Shown here: positions 42,790-51,829 of the stretch, in pieces
How positions within the stretch are numbered: position 1 is the stretch's first letter
How the letters are laid out: each line of letters opens with the position of its first letter
Program-made: the position numbers and the translations under genes
Notes under the pieces: generated by a model
What the model was told of the DNA's origin: nothing
The model's database searches: none
Seen by the model: only the letters and a program-made list of their open reading frames with translations
Source: Asticcacaulis sp. AC466
GTDB taxonomy: Bacteria; Pseudomonadota; Alphaproteobacteria; Caulobacterales; Caulobacteraceae
Direction of reading: 5' to 3'
Length of the DNA stretch: 64,000 nt
Assembly: GCF_000495815.1 (NCBI RefSeq)
Contig: NZ_AWGE01000005.1
Location: forward strand, 186,001 to 250,000

Positions 42790-44079
42790 ATGCCCCATTT
42801 ACATATACGATCTTCCGCGCCCGCTATATCGGCGCTCATAGCGGCGCTGTGTCTTGGCGCCGTACCCGCATTCGCACAGCCCGTCTCCACCCAGGACGAA
42901 AACCTGGCACCGCCCTTCGCCGGCGTGCTGGCCCGGGCGCAAACCCAGGCCCCGCGATTGGCCGAAGCCCGCGCCCGTGTCGATCAGGCGCGCGGCCTCG
43001 CGACGCAATCGCGTGCCTGGTCCAATCCCACCGTGTCCCTTGAAAGCGAAAATTTCGGTGGCCGCGCACCGTTCAACGGTTTTGGCGCTGCGGAAACAAC
43101 GCTTAGCGTCGAACAACCGCTTGAACTGGGCGGCAAGCGTCAGGCGCGCATCGCGGCCGGCGACGCCGCCCTGCAATCCAGCACGGTGCGTGCGACACAA
43201 ACGCGTGGTGACTTCACCTTCGATCTCGCCCGTGCCTATGTCGATGCCGAAGCGGCGGACCGACGCCTGCGGCTGGCCGAGGAGGCGTTGAGCCTGGCTC
43301 TGGACGATGAACGCGTCGCCCGGGCGCTGGTTGACGCCGGCAAGGAAGCCGATCTGCGCCGCCTTCAGGCGCAAAGCGGCGTACAGGCCGCCCGCGCCGG
43401 GCTTGATGAGGCGCGCGCCGCCCGGATCACCGCCTTGACCACTCTAAGCGCCATAGTCGGCGAAGAAATACCCTATACCGCCATACCTGCCGACCTGCTC
43501 CCCCATGCCGATCTGGGGGAGGCGGTCATAGCGCCGGATCCTCTGCAAAGCCCGGCCTATCTGAGTGCCGAGGCGGAGCGGGAAACACTATCAAAGCAGG
43601 TGCGTGTTGAACGCACCCGTGCCGCGCCAGATGTCGCGCTGTCCCTGGGCGTGCGCCGGTTGAATGGCGATGATCGCACGGCCTTTATTGGTGGCGTATC
43701 GCTGTCCTTGCCGTTATTCGACAAAAGCCGCGGCAACATTTCAGCGGCAGAGGCCGATTTAACGGCCTCACAGGCGCGTTTGACGGCCGCGCGCCGCGAT
43801 GCTGAGGCGCAGTCCATAGCCGCCGTATATCAGGCGCGGGCGGCATCAAGCCGTTTGCTGGCGGCGCGCGACACAGAACGGACCGCCGAGGAAACCTACA
43901 GACTGACCCGGTTGGGCTACGAAGGTGGAAAACTGCCCTTGTCCGAACTGGTCAGCGCCCGTCGCGACCTGATCGAAGCCCGACGTCAGAGTCTGGACGC
44001 CCGTATTGACCGCCTGATGGCCGAAGCCCTCATCGCCCGCCTGACCGGTGCAGTGCCTTTCGCTGATCACGGAGAATAA
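42790..44079 (+). CDS. czcC: TolC-family outer-membrane factor of heavy-metal efflux (CzcC-like)
   Basis: This 429-residue protein has a signal peptide ending AFAQ, then paired outer-membrane efflux repeats with long helical hairpins. Useful marks are RAWSNPTVSLESENFGG and LSVEQPLELGGKRQARIAAG early, and LSLPLFDKSRGNISAAEADL in the second half. It forms the outer channel of an HME-RND pump with the two following genes. The ATG at 42790 was chosen because the upstream extension (to 42736) is not signal-peptide-like. The next gene starts 2 bases after its stop. Confidence 0.88.
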   Translation: MPHLHIRSSAPAISALIAALCLGAVPAFAQPVSTQDENLAPPFAGVLARAQTQAPRLAEARARVDQARGLATQSRAWSNPTVSLESENFGGRAPFNGFGAAETTLSVEQPLELGGKRQARIAAGDAALQSSTVRATQTRGDFTFDLARAYVDAEAADRRLRLAEEALSLALDDERVARALVDAGKEADLRRLQAQSGVQAARAGLDEARAARITALTTLSAIVGEEIPYTAIPADLLPHADLGEAVIAPDPLQSPAYLSAEAERETLSKQVRVERTRAAPDVALSLGVRRLNGDDRTAFIGGVSLSLPLFDKSRGNISAAEADLTASQARLTAARRDAEAQSIAAVYQARAASSRLLAARDTERTAEETYRLTRLGYEGGKLPLSELVSARRDLIEARRQSLDARIDRLMAEALIARLTGAVPFADHGE

Positions 44080-44081
44080 TT

Positions 44082-45224
44082 ATGAACCGCACTATACTTT
44101 ATGTCTCCGCCGCTGTTCTGGCCGCTGGCGGTCTGGGTTATGGCGTCGCCAAGTGGACGGCGCCCAAATCTGCCGTGTCACCGGTGGTCCAGCCGGACGA
44201 CGATCACGCCCCCGAAACGATAGCCCTGAGCGATGCCGATGCCCAAAAGGCAGGCATTGGTCTGGAAACCGTTCAGCCCGGCGGCCTGGCCGGTGAAATT
44301 CTGGCCCAAGGCACCATAACCGCTGGTCCGCAAGGAGAGGCCGTCCTCACGGCACGTGCCGGCGGTACGGTGACGCGCCTGTACAAACGTCTGGGGGATC
44401 CGGTTAAGGCCGGAGAGACGGTTGCACTGGTCGAGAGCCGGGAAGCGGCGCAGATTCTGGCCGACCGTCAGTCGGCCGAGGCGCGGGCTGATCTGGCACG
44501 AAAGACCGTTCAACGCGAACGCCGTCTGTTCGACCAGGGCATTTCTCCCCGCGTCGATTACGAACGGGCGGAAACCGAAGCGGCTGCCGCGGAAGCCGAG
44601 GCCCGGCGATCGCGCACGGTCGCCACCAATACCCAGGTCAGTGGGGACGGGCGCAGCGTTATCGTCACCAGTCCCATTGCGGGTCGCATCAGCGCCTCGG
44701 CGGCGAGTCTGGGGGCCTTCGTCACTCCGGAAAACGAAGTGTTCCGCGTGACCAATTCGGACCGTCTCCAGGCCGAGGTGGCGGTCGCGGCCGTCGATAG
44801 CGGTCGTGTGAAGGCCGGAGATCGCGCCACACTACTGGCTGGCGACGGACGCACGATTGAGGGACGTGTCCGCTCGATTACGCCTGCTCTGGACGGGGAA
44901 ACCCGCTCAGCGACGGCGATACTCGACTTAGCGGGTAATGGCTTGCAACCCGGGCAGTCCGTCCGCGTCAGACTGTTCCCGCAAGCCACATCGTCATCCA
45001 CCGTCATCGTCGTGGCGGATCAGGCGGTGCAGACCTTGGCGGGCAAGGCGGTCGTGTTTGTCAAAACGCCGTCGGGCTTTACGCCCGCACCTGTCACCTT
45101 GGGACAACGCAGCGCCGGACGGGTTGAAATCGTCTCGGGGCTCAAGGCCGGCGAGGTCGTGGCCGTCCACAATGCTTTCCTTCTCAAGGCCGAAATGGCC
45201 AAGAGCGAACACGGAGAGCATTGA
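44082..45224 (+). CDS. czcB: RND efflux periplasmic adaptor (CzcB-like)
   Basis: This 380-residue membrane fusion protein is anchored by an N-terminal hydrophobic segment (ILYVSAAVLAAGGLGYGVA). The barrel-sandwich part contains AVLTARAGGTVTRLYKRLGDPVKAG and a short coiled coil follows. The second lipoyl-like half has SPIAGRISASAASLGAFV. The C-terminal part matches CzcB/CusB-type beta domains (GLKAGEVVAVHNAFLLKAEM). GGAG lies 8 bases upstream of the ATG, and the stop overlaps the czcA start (ATGA). Confidence 0.92.
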   Translation: MNRTILYVSAAVLAAGGLGYGVAKWTAPKSAVSPVVQPDDDHAPETIALSDADAQKAGIGLETVQPGGLAGEILAQGTITAGPQGEAVLTARAGGTVTRLYKRLGDPVKAGETVALVESREAAQILADRQSAEARADLARKTVQRERRLFDQGISPRVDYERAETEAAAAEAEARRSRTVATNTQVSGDGRSVIVTSPIAGRISASAASLGAFVTPENEVFRVTNSDRLQAEVAVAAVDSGRVKAGDRATLLAGDGRTIEGRVRSITPALDGETRSATAILDLAGNGLQPGQSVRVRLFPQATSSSTVIVVADQAVQTLAGKAVVFVKTPSGFTPAPVTLGQRSAGRVEIVSGLKAGEVVAVHNAFLLKAEMAKSEHGEH

Positions 45225-48200
45225 TGATCGCCCATCTTATTACGCAATCGATCCGGCTGCGCTGGATCGTCGTCACACTGGTTGTGCTCATTTCGGCCGT
45301 CGGGCTGTGGCAATTGACGCGTCTGCCCATCGATGCCGTGCCGGACATCACCAACAATCAGGTGCAAATCAACACCGTTGATCCGGGCCTGTCGCCGCTG
45401 GAAATGGAAAAGCGCGTCACCTTCCCGCTCGAAACGGCCCTGTCGGGAATACCTGGGCTGGAGACGACGAGGTCATTGTCACGCAATGGCTTTTCACAAG
45501 TCACCGCGATCTTTTCCGAAAAGACGGACCTTTATTTCGCGCGCCAGCAGGTCAATGAACGCATCGCCCAGACCCGCGACGCCCTGCCGGAAGGCGTGCG
45601 GCCGCAGATCGGTCCCGTTACCACAGGACTGGGCGAAGTCTATATGTATGCGGTTGACTATGGTCCAAAACGGCCGGTCACATCGGGCCAGCCCGGCTGG
45701 CAATCTGACGGCAGCTACCTGACGCCGGACGGTGAACGGTTGGATACCGACGTCGCCCGAGCCGCTTATCTGCGCACTGTGCAGGACTGGATGATCAAAC
45801 CGCAACTGCTGCCGGTCAAAGGTGTCGCTGGCGTCGATTCCATCGGCGGCTACCAGAAACAGTATGTCGTCGAGCCCGATCCCGCGCGCATGGCCGCTTA
45901 TGGCGTTTCCTACGCCGAACTGGCGCAGGCGCTGGAAAAAGCCAATCTGTCGGCAGGCGCCAACTACCTCAACCGGGGCGGCGAAGCCTTTCTGATACGC
46001 GCGGATGCACGCATACGCGGTATCGGAGAGATCGGCGAAACCGTGGTCGCCACACGGGGCGGGATCGGCGTTTCGGTCCGTGATCTGGCCCAGGTCCGTG
46101 TCGGCGGCGACCTGCGCACCGGTGCGGCCAGCCTGAACGGCCATGAGGTCGTCATCGGCACGGCCCTCATGCTCATAGGCGAAAACAGCCGCACGGTCGC
46201 CAAGGCCGCCGGCGCGCGGCTGGAGGGGATACGTAAATCCCTGCCGCCTGGCATTGTCGTGACCCCGTTGCTGGATCGTTCGCAACTGGTCAATGCCACG
46301 GTCGCGACCGTGGAACGCAACCTTGCCGAGGGCGCACTTTTGGTTGCCGCGACGCTGTTTCTGCTTTTGGGTAATGTCCGCGCGGCCATCATTGCCGTCC
46401 TGGTCATTCCCGTTTCCTTCCTCATGATGGCGATCGGCATGAATGGTCTGAAGGTGCCGGGAAATCTGATGAGCCTGGGTGCGCTCGACTTCGGCCTTGT
46501 TGTCGATGGCAGCGTCATCATCATCGAGAACAGTCTTCGGCGGCTGGGCCATCGTCAACAGGCCGAAGGGCGGCTTCTGACCCTGTCGGAACGTTTGGCT
46601 GAAACCGGACTGGCGGCACGGGAAATGATCAAGCCAACCGTATTCGGTCAGGCGATCATCTTCCTGGTCTTCGTGCCTTTGTTCACCTTCAGCGGCGTCG
46701 AAGGCAAGACATTCGCACCCATGGCAACGACGCTTATGCTAGCGCTGGCGGCAGCCTTCGTGCTGTCCTTGACCTTCGTACCCGCCATGGTCGCGCTCCT
46801 GGTCCGGGGGAAGGTGGTGGAAAAGGAGGTCTGGCTCATAGCGCGAATTCGCACCGCCTATGAACCGCTGCTCCACCGACTGGTGGCGCGGCCGTGGCCG
46901 TTCATTGCCGCTGGTGTGGGTATTGTCGCCGTGTCCGGATTGGTATTCAGCCTGCTCGGGCAGGAGTTCATCCCGCAACTCGACGAAAAAAACCTGGCCA
47001 TGGCCTCATCACGGGTTCCGTCGGTATCGCTTGAACAGTCCCTGATCATGCAGAAGGGGGTCGAAAAGGCGGTGTCCGCCTTGCCGGAAGTCGCCTTCAT
47101 GTACTCTAAGACCGGCACCGCCGAGGTGGCGACCGACCCAATGCCGCCCAGCATTTCGGATGGCTTTATCATCTTGAAGGACAAGGCGGACTGGCCGAAG
47201 GATGTAACGAAGAAAGCCGATGTCGTTGGACGTGTAGAAGCCGCGTCCGCCAAGGAACTGGGTCAGGCCTACGAGCTCAGCCAGCCTATCGAACTCAGGT
47301 TCAACGAACTAATCGCCGGCGTGCGCGGGGATGTCGCGATCAAGCTTTACGGCGACGATCTCAATAAGCTCGGCGCGACGGCGGCGCGAATGGTCAGCGT
47401 TTTGCAGGCCATCCCCGGGGCGGCCGACGTCAAGGCCGAACAGACCGATGGCTCCCCCACGCTCGATATCCAGTTCGACCGCCTGGCCATCGCGCGTTAC
47501 GGCCTGACCGTCGAAGAGGTGGCCGATACAGTCGCCGTCGCTATGGGCGGGCGGGAAGCGGGTCTGGTGTTCGATGGTGATCGGCGTTTCCCGATCATGG
47601 TCCGTACCGCAGCCGGCGCGCGCGAAGACCTGGATGCCCTCGGCGCCTTGCCCGTCATGTTGCCCGAGGAGGGTGGGCACACCCGCCGGTCCGTCCCCCT
47701 GTCGCAGGTCGCCTCTTTCCAGTTCGGTGAGGGGCTGAACCAGATCAGCCGGGAAAACGGCAGCCGCCGCGTGGTCATCCAAGCCAATGTGCGGGGCCGC
47801 GACGTCGGTTCCTTCGTTCGCGAAGCCTTGCCGAAAATAGACGCCGTACCCTTGCCGGCGGGCGCGCATCTTCAATGGGGCGGTCAGTTTCAAAATTTAA
47901 AGGCGGCGTCCGACCGTTTGGCGATCGTCGTTCCCATCTGTTTCGCCGCTATTTTTGGCCTGCTTTATCTAGCGCTCGGTGGCTTTCGCCGGGCACTGGC
48001 GGTTTTCGCCGCCATTCCGTTGGGTGTGGCAGGGGGTGTCTTCACCCTGTGGATGACCGGCATCGCCTTTTCGGTGTCTGCGGCGGTAGGCTTCATCTGC
48101 CTGTCCGGTGTCGCCGTTCTGAACGGTCTGATCCTGATGACAAGCATCCGCGAGCGTCTGGATGCCGGCATGGCCGTATCCAAGGCGATTATCGAAGGCA

Positions 48201-48409
48201 CCTTGATGCGGATTCGCCCGGTTATAATGACCGGGCTGGTCCCGGCCATCGGCTTCATTCCCATGGCCCTGGCGCACGGCACGGGGGCGGAGGTCCAAAA
48301 GCCGCTCGCCATTGTGGTGATAGGTGGCTTGGTCGGAGCGACCTGTCTGACCCTTCTGGTTCTGCCCGCGATCATGCAGGTTATCCTCAAAGCGGCCAAG
48401 ATGAAGTGA
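45221..48409 (+). CDS. czcA: Heavy-metal efflux RND transporter (CzcA family)
   Basis: This 1062-residue inner-membrane antiporter has 12 transmembrane helices and two large periplasmic loops. The N-terminus (LPIDAVPDITNNQVQINTV) and the TM4 motif DFGLVVDGSVIIIEN, with two Asp and one Glu, match the HME1 group exporting divalent Zn/Co/Cd/Ni rather than Cu(I)/Ag(I) CusA. With the CzcC- and CzcB-like proteins it exports metal across both membranes at the cost of the proton gradient. Exact metal is not certain. No regulator is adjacent in the window. Confidence 0.93.
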   Translation: MMIAHLITQSIRLRWIVVTLVVLISAVGLWQLTRLPIDAVPDITNNQVQINTVDPGLSPLEMEKRVTFPLETALSGIPGLETTRSLSRNGFSQVTAIFSEKTDLYFARQQVNERIAQTRDALPEGVRPQIGPVTTGLGEVYMYAVDYGPKRPVTSGQPGWQSDGSYLTPDGERLDTDVARAAYLRTVQDWMIKPQLLPVKGVAGVDSIGGYQKQYVVEPDPARMAAYGVSYAELAQALEKANLSAGANYLNRGGEAFLIRADARIRGIGEIGETVVATRGGIGVSVRDLAQVRVGGDLRTGAASLNGHEVVIGTALMLIGENSRTVAKAAGARLEGIRKSLPPGIVVTPLLDRSQLVNATVATVERNLAEGALLVAATLFLLLGNVRAAIIAVLVIPVSFLMMAIGMNGLKVPGNLMSLGALDFGLVVDGSVIIIENSLRRLGHRQQAEGRLLTLSERLAETGLAAREMIKPTVFGQAIIFLVFVPLFTFSGVEGKTFAPMATTLMLALAAAFVLSLTFVPAMVALLVRGKVVEKEVWLIARIRTAYEPLLHRLVARPWPFIAAGVGIVAVSGLVFSLLGQEFIPQLDEKNLAMASSRVPSVSLEQSLIMQKGVEKAVSALPEVAFMYSKTGTAEVATDPMPPSISDGFIILKDKADWPKDVTKKADVVGRVEAASAKELGQAYELSQPIELRFNELIAGVRGDVAIKLYGDDLNKLGATAARMVSVLQAIPGAADVKAEQTDGSPTLDIQFDRLAIARYGLTVEEVADTVAVAMGGREAGLVFDGDRRFPIMVRTAAGAREDLDALGALPVMLPEEGGHTRRSVPLSQVASFQFGEGLNQISRENGSRRVVIQANVRGRDVGSFVREALPKIDAVPLPAGAHLQWGGQFQNLKAASDRLAIVVPICFAAIFGLLYLALGGFRRALAVFAAIPLGVAGGVFTLWMTGIAFSVSAAVGFICLSGVAVLNGLILMTSIRERLDAGMAVSKAIIEGTLMRIRPVIMTGLVPAIGFIPMALAHGTGAEVQKPLAIVVIGGLVGATCLTLLVLPAIMQVILKAAKMK

Positions 48410-48429
48410 TCCATCGTCGAGACTGAAAA

Positions 48430-48470
48430 GGGGCACCGGCTATGGTTAATTCCTCATAGCCGGTGCTCCC
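48430..48470. terminator. Strong inverted repeat after czcA
   Basis: GCACCGGCTATG (48433-48444) pairs perfectly with CATAGCCGGTGC (48455-48466) around a 10-base loop; flanking G-rich and C-rich bases extend the stem. No U-tract follows. It probably ends the czc transcript or protects its 3' end. Confidence 0.6.
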
Positions 48471-48573
48471 GATCATGCGACAATGACCGGCGTGCGGTGT
48501 CTTAGATGAGACTCCCGCAGACAGCCAAGCGGGACAGCACTTTTTACCAGCTCGCGATCCGGGGAGACTGATC

Positions 48574-49098
48574 ATGCTGCGCCGACATATTCTGCTTTCC
48601 AGCCTTGCCATCACCCTGATTCCCCGTCTCGCCAAGGCTGAGCCGCAAGATTTGCCGCGGCTGGTGCCCAATATTGGCAAGGTGGGAGCCGGCCGTTTGT
48701 CCGTGCTTATGGTACCGGTTCTGGACCTCACTCTTTACGGGCCAGGCGGCACATGGTCCGATGAGCGGCCGTTTGCCTTGCATGTTGAACACCTGCGCCA
48801 TCTTGACAGCCAGGGGACATCGCGGCGCATAATTAGCGAAATACGCGCCCTGGGGGTTCACGACAAGGCGCGGCTCGCCGCCTGGCAACACCAGTTGATG
48901 GCGATCTTGCCTGACATAAAAACGGGCGATACCAGTACCTTGGTCCGCACGGCGAGCGGGGCTACGGCATTTTACCACCGGAACCGGTTCATCGGCCAGA
49001 TCGCCGAACCGGCTTTCAGCGCCAGCTTCTTCGCCATCTGCTTAAGCCCGAAGACCACTCAACCCGCCTTGCGCCGCAGCCTGTTGGGTGAGGTATAG
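48574..49098 (+). CDS. Chalcone isomerase-like secreted protein
   Basis: This 174-residue protein has an N-terminal signal peptide (ILLSSLAITLIPRLAKA). The rest fits the bacterial chalcone-isomerase-like family: KVGAGRLSVLMVPVLDLTLYGPGG, FALHVEHLRHLD, and AFYHRNRFIGQIAEPAFSASFFAICLSPKT at the end. Plant-type catalytic residues are not expected; bacterial members are mostly uncharacterised and may bind fatty acids or other hydrophobic ligands in the periplasm. GGGGAG precedes the ATG. It converges with the asparagine synthase gene (8 bases between stops). Confidence 0.8.
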   Translation: MLRRHILLSSLAITLIPRLAKAEPQDLPRLVPNIGKVGAGRLSVLMVPVLDLTLYGPGGTWSDERPFALHVEHLRHLDSQGTSRRIISEIRALGVHDKARLAAWQHQLMAILPDIKTGDTSTLVRTASGATAFYHRNRFIGQIAEPAFSASFFAICLSPKTTQPALRRSLLGEV

Positions 49099-49105
49099 CC
49101 GGAGA

Positions 49106-50878
49106 TCAGGCGGCCCGGCGTCCGAGGTCTAGTACGTCATCGACCCGGCCTTCGGCATCAAGCCCCAAGACATGGCGCGTATGCCAAAGCGCATAGAACA
49201 AGAGGCTCCAGGCGGCCTGCGGGTGCCGCGCAGGATCCTCATAGACACGTTCGATCGTTGGCTGGAGCGAGAGTTCGCGCATGGCCGGATGCGCCAGCAG
49301 AAGCGGTTTTATGCGGTGCTTGTAAGGTTCGATCCATTGCCCGACGGGTGGCACGAACCCCTGCTTTTTCGACCAGGCGTCGACGCCGGGCGTGTTACGC
49401 GATACCCAGTCGCGCAAAAGCCATTTGCCGAGCCCATTGCGGACCTTGAAGGCCTCCGGCAGGTCGTAGGCGAACGGCGACAGGACGGGGTCCAGGAAGG
49501 GCGTGCGTCCTTCAACGCCATGGGCCATCAGGCAGCGATCCAACTTTAGCAAGAGATTATTCGGCAGCCATTCGGCGCAATCTATCGCCTGGAGCGTCTG
49601 CATGGCGGAAATCCGGGGGAGGGACTCCAGTTGCTCCGTCCGTGCCAGTCCTTCTCGCCATGCCTGCAAGGCTGAGGCGGGAAGCAGAGAAGAGAAGACG
49701 CCTCGCGTGCGGGTCTTCTGACGCCAGAGACCGAAGAACCAGGCGGCGCGCCGATATCGCTTGTAGCCACCGAACAGCTCATCGGCGCCTTCGCCGCTCA
49801 GCACGACCTTGAGGCCGCGGGCTTTGGCGGCTTCGGCCAGCATGAATAACGGCAGGGCCGAGCTGTCGGCCGACGGATCGTCCAGGGCGGCGGCCAGCTT
49901 CGGGGCGCAGCGGAAAAAGTCTGGCGCCGTGATATTTACAAGCTGGTGATCGGCGTTCGCAGCGCGTGCGACGGCTTTTGCCTTGCCGCTTTCATCCTTG
50001 GCGGCGCCCGGAAAGGCCGCGGTGAGCGCGACAACCGGCTGTGTCGAACGCTCGGACATGAGGGTTAGCAGAGCAGACGAATCGATGCCGCCAGACAGGA
50101 ACAGGCCGGTCGGCGCGTCCGAGCGCAAATGGGCTTCGACACTATCGCGCAAACGCCTGGCCAGTTCACGCGAAGCGGCTTCGTAGTTCGCGACAGGGGC
50201 GCGGGGGCGCACCGTATCATGGGGTCGTTGACGCGCGCTTTCGGCAATCTCAGCGTTTTTGACGACCAGGGTTTGCCCGGGCAGTACGCGTTTAATGTCG
50301 CTGAAAATGGTGTCTGCGCCGGTCGTGAACTGCAACTGAAGCATTTCAGCGCGCACGCGTGGCGTTACGGTGTTGTCTGCCAGTCCTGCGGCGATAAGGG
50401 CCTGTGCCTCGGAGGCAAAAGCGAAATAGGCCGGCGTGATGACATAATAGAGCTGTTTGATGCCATAGGGATCGCGGCTCAGAACCAGGCACTCGCCTGA
50501 CGCATCGTAGATTGCCAGCCCATACATGCCGCGCAAATGGTGCGTGAACCTGAGGCCGTGTCGGCCATACATATGTAGTGGGGTTTCGCAATCGGAACCG
50601 GATTGAAAATCGATGTGCGTCAGGGTGTTACGCAGGTCGAGGTCATTATAGATCTCGCCATTGCCAACCAGAAGGCTGCCGTCCAGAGCGCGAAAGGGCT
50701 GCTGCCCGCCTTCAATGTCCACTATGGCCAGGCGGGTATTGACAAGGCCGACGGACCGCCTGATCTCGATACCCGTTTCGTCGGGCCCGCGATGGTTTAG
50801 GGCGTGGGCTAGTTTTGCAAGCACCGTCGGGTCGACGGCTTGGTTGTCCCGCATCATGATGCCTGCTATGCCGCACAT
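49106..50878 (-). CDS. asnB: Asparagine synthase (glutamine-hydrolysing)
   Basis: This 590-residue enzyme starts MCGIAG, so Cys2 is the glutaminase nucleophile exposed after Met removal; this fixes the start at 50878 rather than the ATG at 50899. The N-terminal class II amidotransferase domain has NHRGPDETG and NGEIYND. The synthetase domain has the ATP motif FLSGGIDSSALL, then GEGADELFGGYKRY. It makes asparagine or amidates a sugar or peptide. Placement next to two glycosyltransferase genes suggests a cell-surface polymer role instead of amino-acid supply. Substrate not proven. Confidence 0.9.
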   Translation of the reverse strand: MCGIAGIMMRDNQAVDPTVLAKLAHALNHRGPDETGIEIRRSVGLVNTRLAIVDIEGGQQPFRALDGSLLVGNGEIYNDLDLRNTLTHIDFQSGSDCETPLHMYGRHGLRFTHHLRGMYGLAIYDASGECLVLSRDPYGIKQLYYVITPAYFAFASEAQALIAAGLADNTVTPRVRAEMLQLQFTTGADTIFSDIKRVLPGQTLVVKNAEIAESARQRPHDTVRPRAPVANYEAASRELARRLRDSVEAHLRSDAPTGLFLSGGIDSSALLTLMSERSTQPVVALTAAFPGAAKDESGKAKAVARAANADHQLVNITAPDFFRCAPKLAAALDDPSADSSALPLFMLAEAAKARGLKVVLSGEGADELFGGYKRYRRAAWFFGLWRQKTRTRGVFSSLLPASALQAWREGLARTEQLESLPRISAMQTLQAIDCAEWLPNNLLLKLDRCLMAHGVEGRTPFLDPVLSPFAYDLPEAFKVRNGLGKWLLRDWVSRNTPGVDAWSKKQGFVPPVGQWIEPYKHRIKPLLLAHPAMRELSLQPTIERVYEDPARHPQAAWSLLFYALWHTRHVLGLDAEGRVDDVLDLGRRAA

Positions 50879-50915
50879 AGATCTTCCCGCTTTCCGCAAA
50901 ATCCCAAATGTGAGA

Positions 50916-50929
50916 CCCCACGCGTGGGG
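50916..50929. promoter_or_regulatory. Perfect 14-bp palindrome between divergent asnB and the GT2 gene
   Basis: CCCCACG-CGTGGGG is perfectly symmetrical and sits 38 bases upstream of asnB, in the shared 174-bp promoter region. It could be an operator for either gene. Confidence 0.4.
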
Positions 50930-51015
50930 CGAAGTCGTACCTCTCCAACCAAAAAAGTGCGCTTTTGTGAAAAAAAGTTCCGGTAGCTATGCGATCATGA
51001 TGCGTTGGAGGTGTC

Positions 51016-51051
51016 ATGACTAAATACTGGCAATTCGCCATATGCGACTGA
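51016..51051 (+). CDS. 11-codon upstream ORF ahead of the GT2 gene
   Basis: ATG at 51016 follows a strong GGAGG site (51007-51011) and encodes MTKYWQFAICD. The stop codon (51049-51051) ends one base before the glycosyltransferase ATG at 51053, in a different frame. That gene has almost no ribosome site of its own. It is either a leader peptide that couples translation or the displaced original N-terminus after a small indel. Confidence 0.4.
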   Translation: MTKYWQFAICD

Positions 51052-51052
51052 G

Positions 51053-51829
51053 ATGCCCATGACGAACCACACAAGTTTAAGTATTTGCATTATTTGCAAG
51101 AATGAAGCGGACCGTATTGTCGCCTGCCTGAATGCCGTCGCAGGACTGTCTGACGACGTGGTGGTGGTGGACAGTGGCTCGACGGACGACACGGTGCAAA
51201 AGGCGGAGGCCTGGGGGGGGCGCGTTTTTTTCAATCCGTGGTCCGGATACGGCCCGCAAAAACGCTTTAGCGAGGATCAGGCGCGTTATGACTGGATTTT
51301 GAATCTCGATGCCGATGAAGTAATCACTCCAAGCCTACGCGATGAAATCAGGGCGCTGATGCAGTCGGATCCCGCGCTTCCGGCCTATCGCGTCAAGATA
51401 ATGACCATCTACCCAGGCAAGGAGCGGCCGCGGCTGTGGGCGGATTTTAACAACTATGTTCGCCTGTATGACCGGCGTCGCGTTAGGTTCGCCAATAGTC
51501 CCGTCCATGACACGGTAGATACCGGTCCCTATCCGGTAGGGCAACTCACCGGCCAGGTCCTGCATTTTTCAGCGCGGTCCTATGAACATATCCGGCAAAA
51601 ACTGGCCGCCTACACGGACCTGCAATCGCGTACGCTTCACAAGCGGCGTTGGGTCATAGCTGTGCGGTTGCCTTTCGAATATATGTTTGTCTTCCTACGC
51701 TACTATCTGGCGCGACGCCATTTCACGGGTGGCTGGGATGGTATCGTCAGTTCTCACCTCGCCGCGGAGTCGCGATTTAGCCGTCTTATCAAGATGTGGC
51801 GGGTCGGGGGCGCTAGCCAGTTGTCTTGA
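51053..51829 (+). CDS. Family 2 glycosyltransferase (WaaE/KdtX-like)
   Basis: This 258-residue cytoplasmic-face enzyme has a GT-A fold. The nucleotide-sugar site has SICIICKNEADRI and VVDSGSTDDT; the metal-binding motif is NLDADE. The middle and C-terminal parts (RLYDRRRVRFANSPVHD and YYLARRHFTGGWDGI) resemble WaaE/LgtF-type transferases that add a hexose to the lipopolysaccharide core. An ATG two codons in (51059) is an alternative start. Its 3' end overlaps the convergent GT4 gene by 17 bases. Confidence 0.88.
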   Translation: MPMTNHTSLSICIICKNEADRIVACLNAVAGLSDDVVVVDSGSTDDTVQKAEAWGGRVFFNPWSGYGPQKRFSEDQARYDWILNLDADEVITPSLRDEIRALMQSDPALPAYRVKIMTIYPGKERPRLWADFNNYVRLYDRRRVRFANSPVHDTVDTGPYPVGQLTGQVLHFSARSYEHIRQKLAAYTDLQSRTLHKRRWVIAVRLPFEYMFVFLRYYLARRHFTGGWDGIVSSHLAAESRFSRLIKMWRVGGASQLS

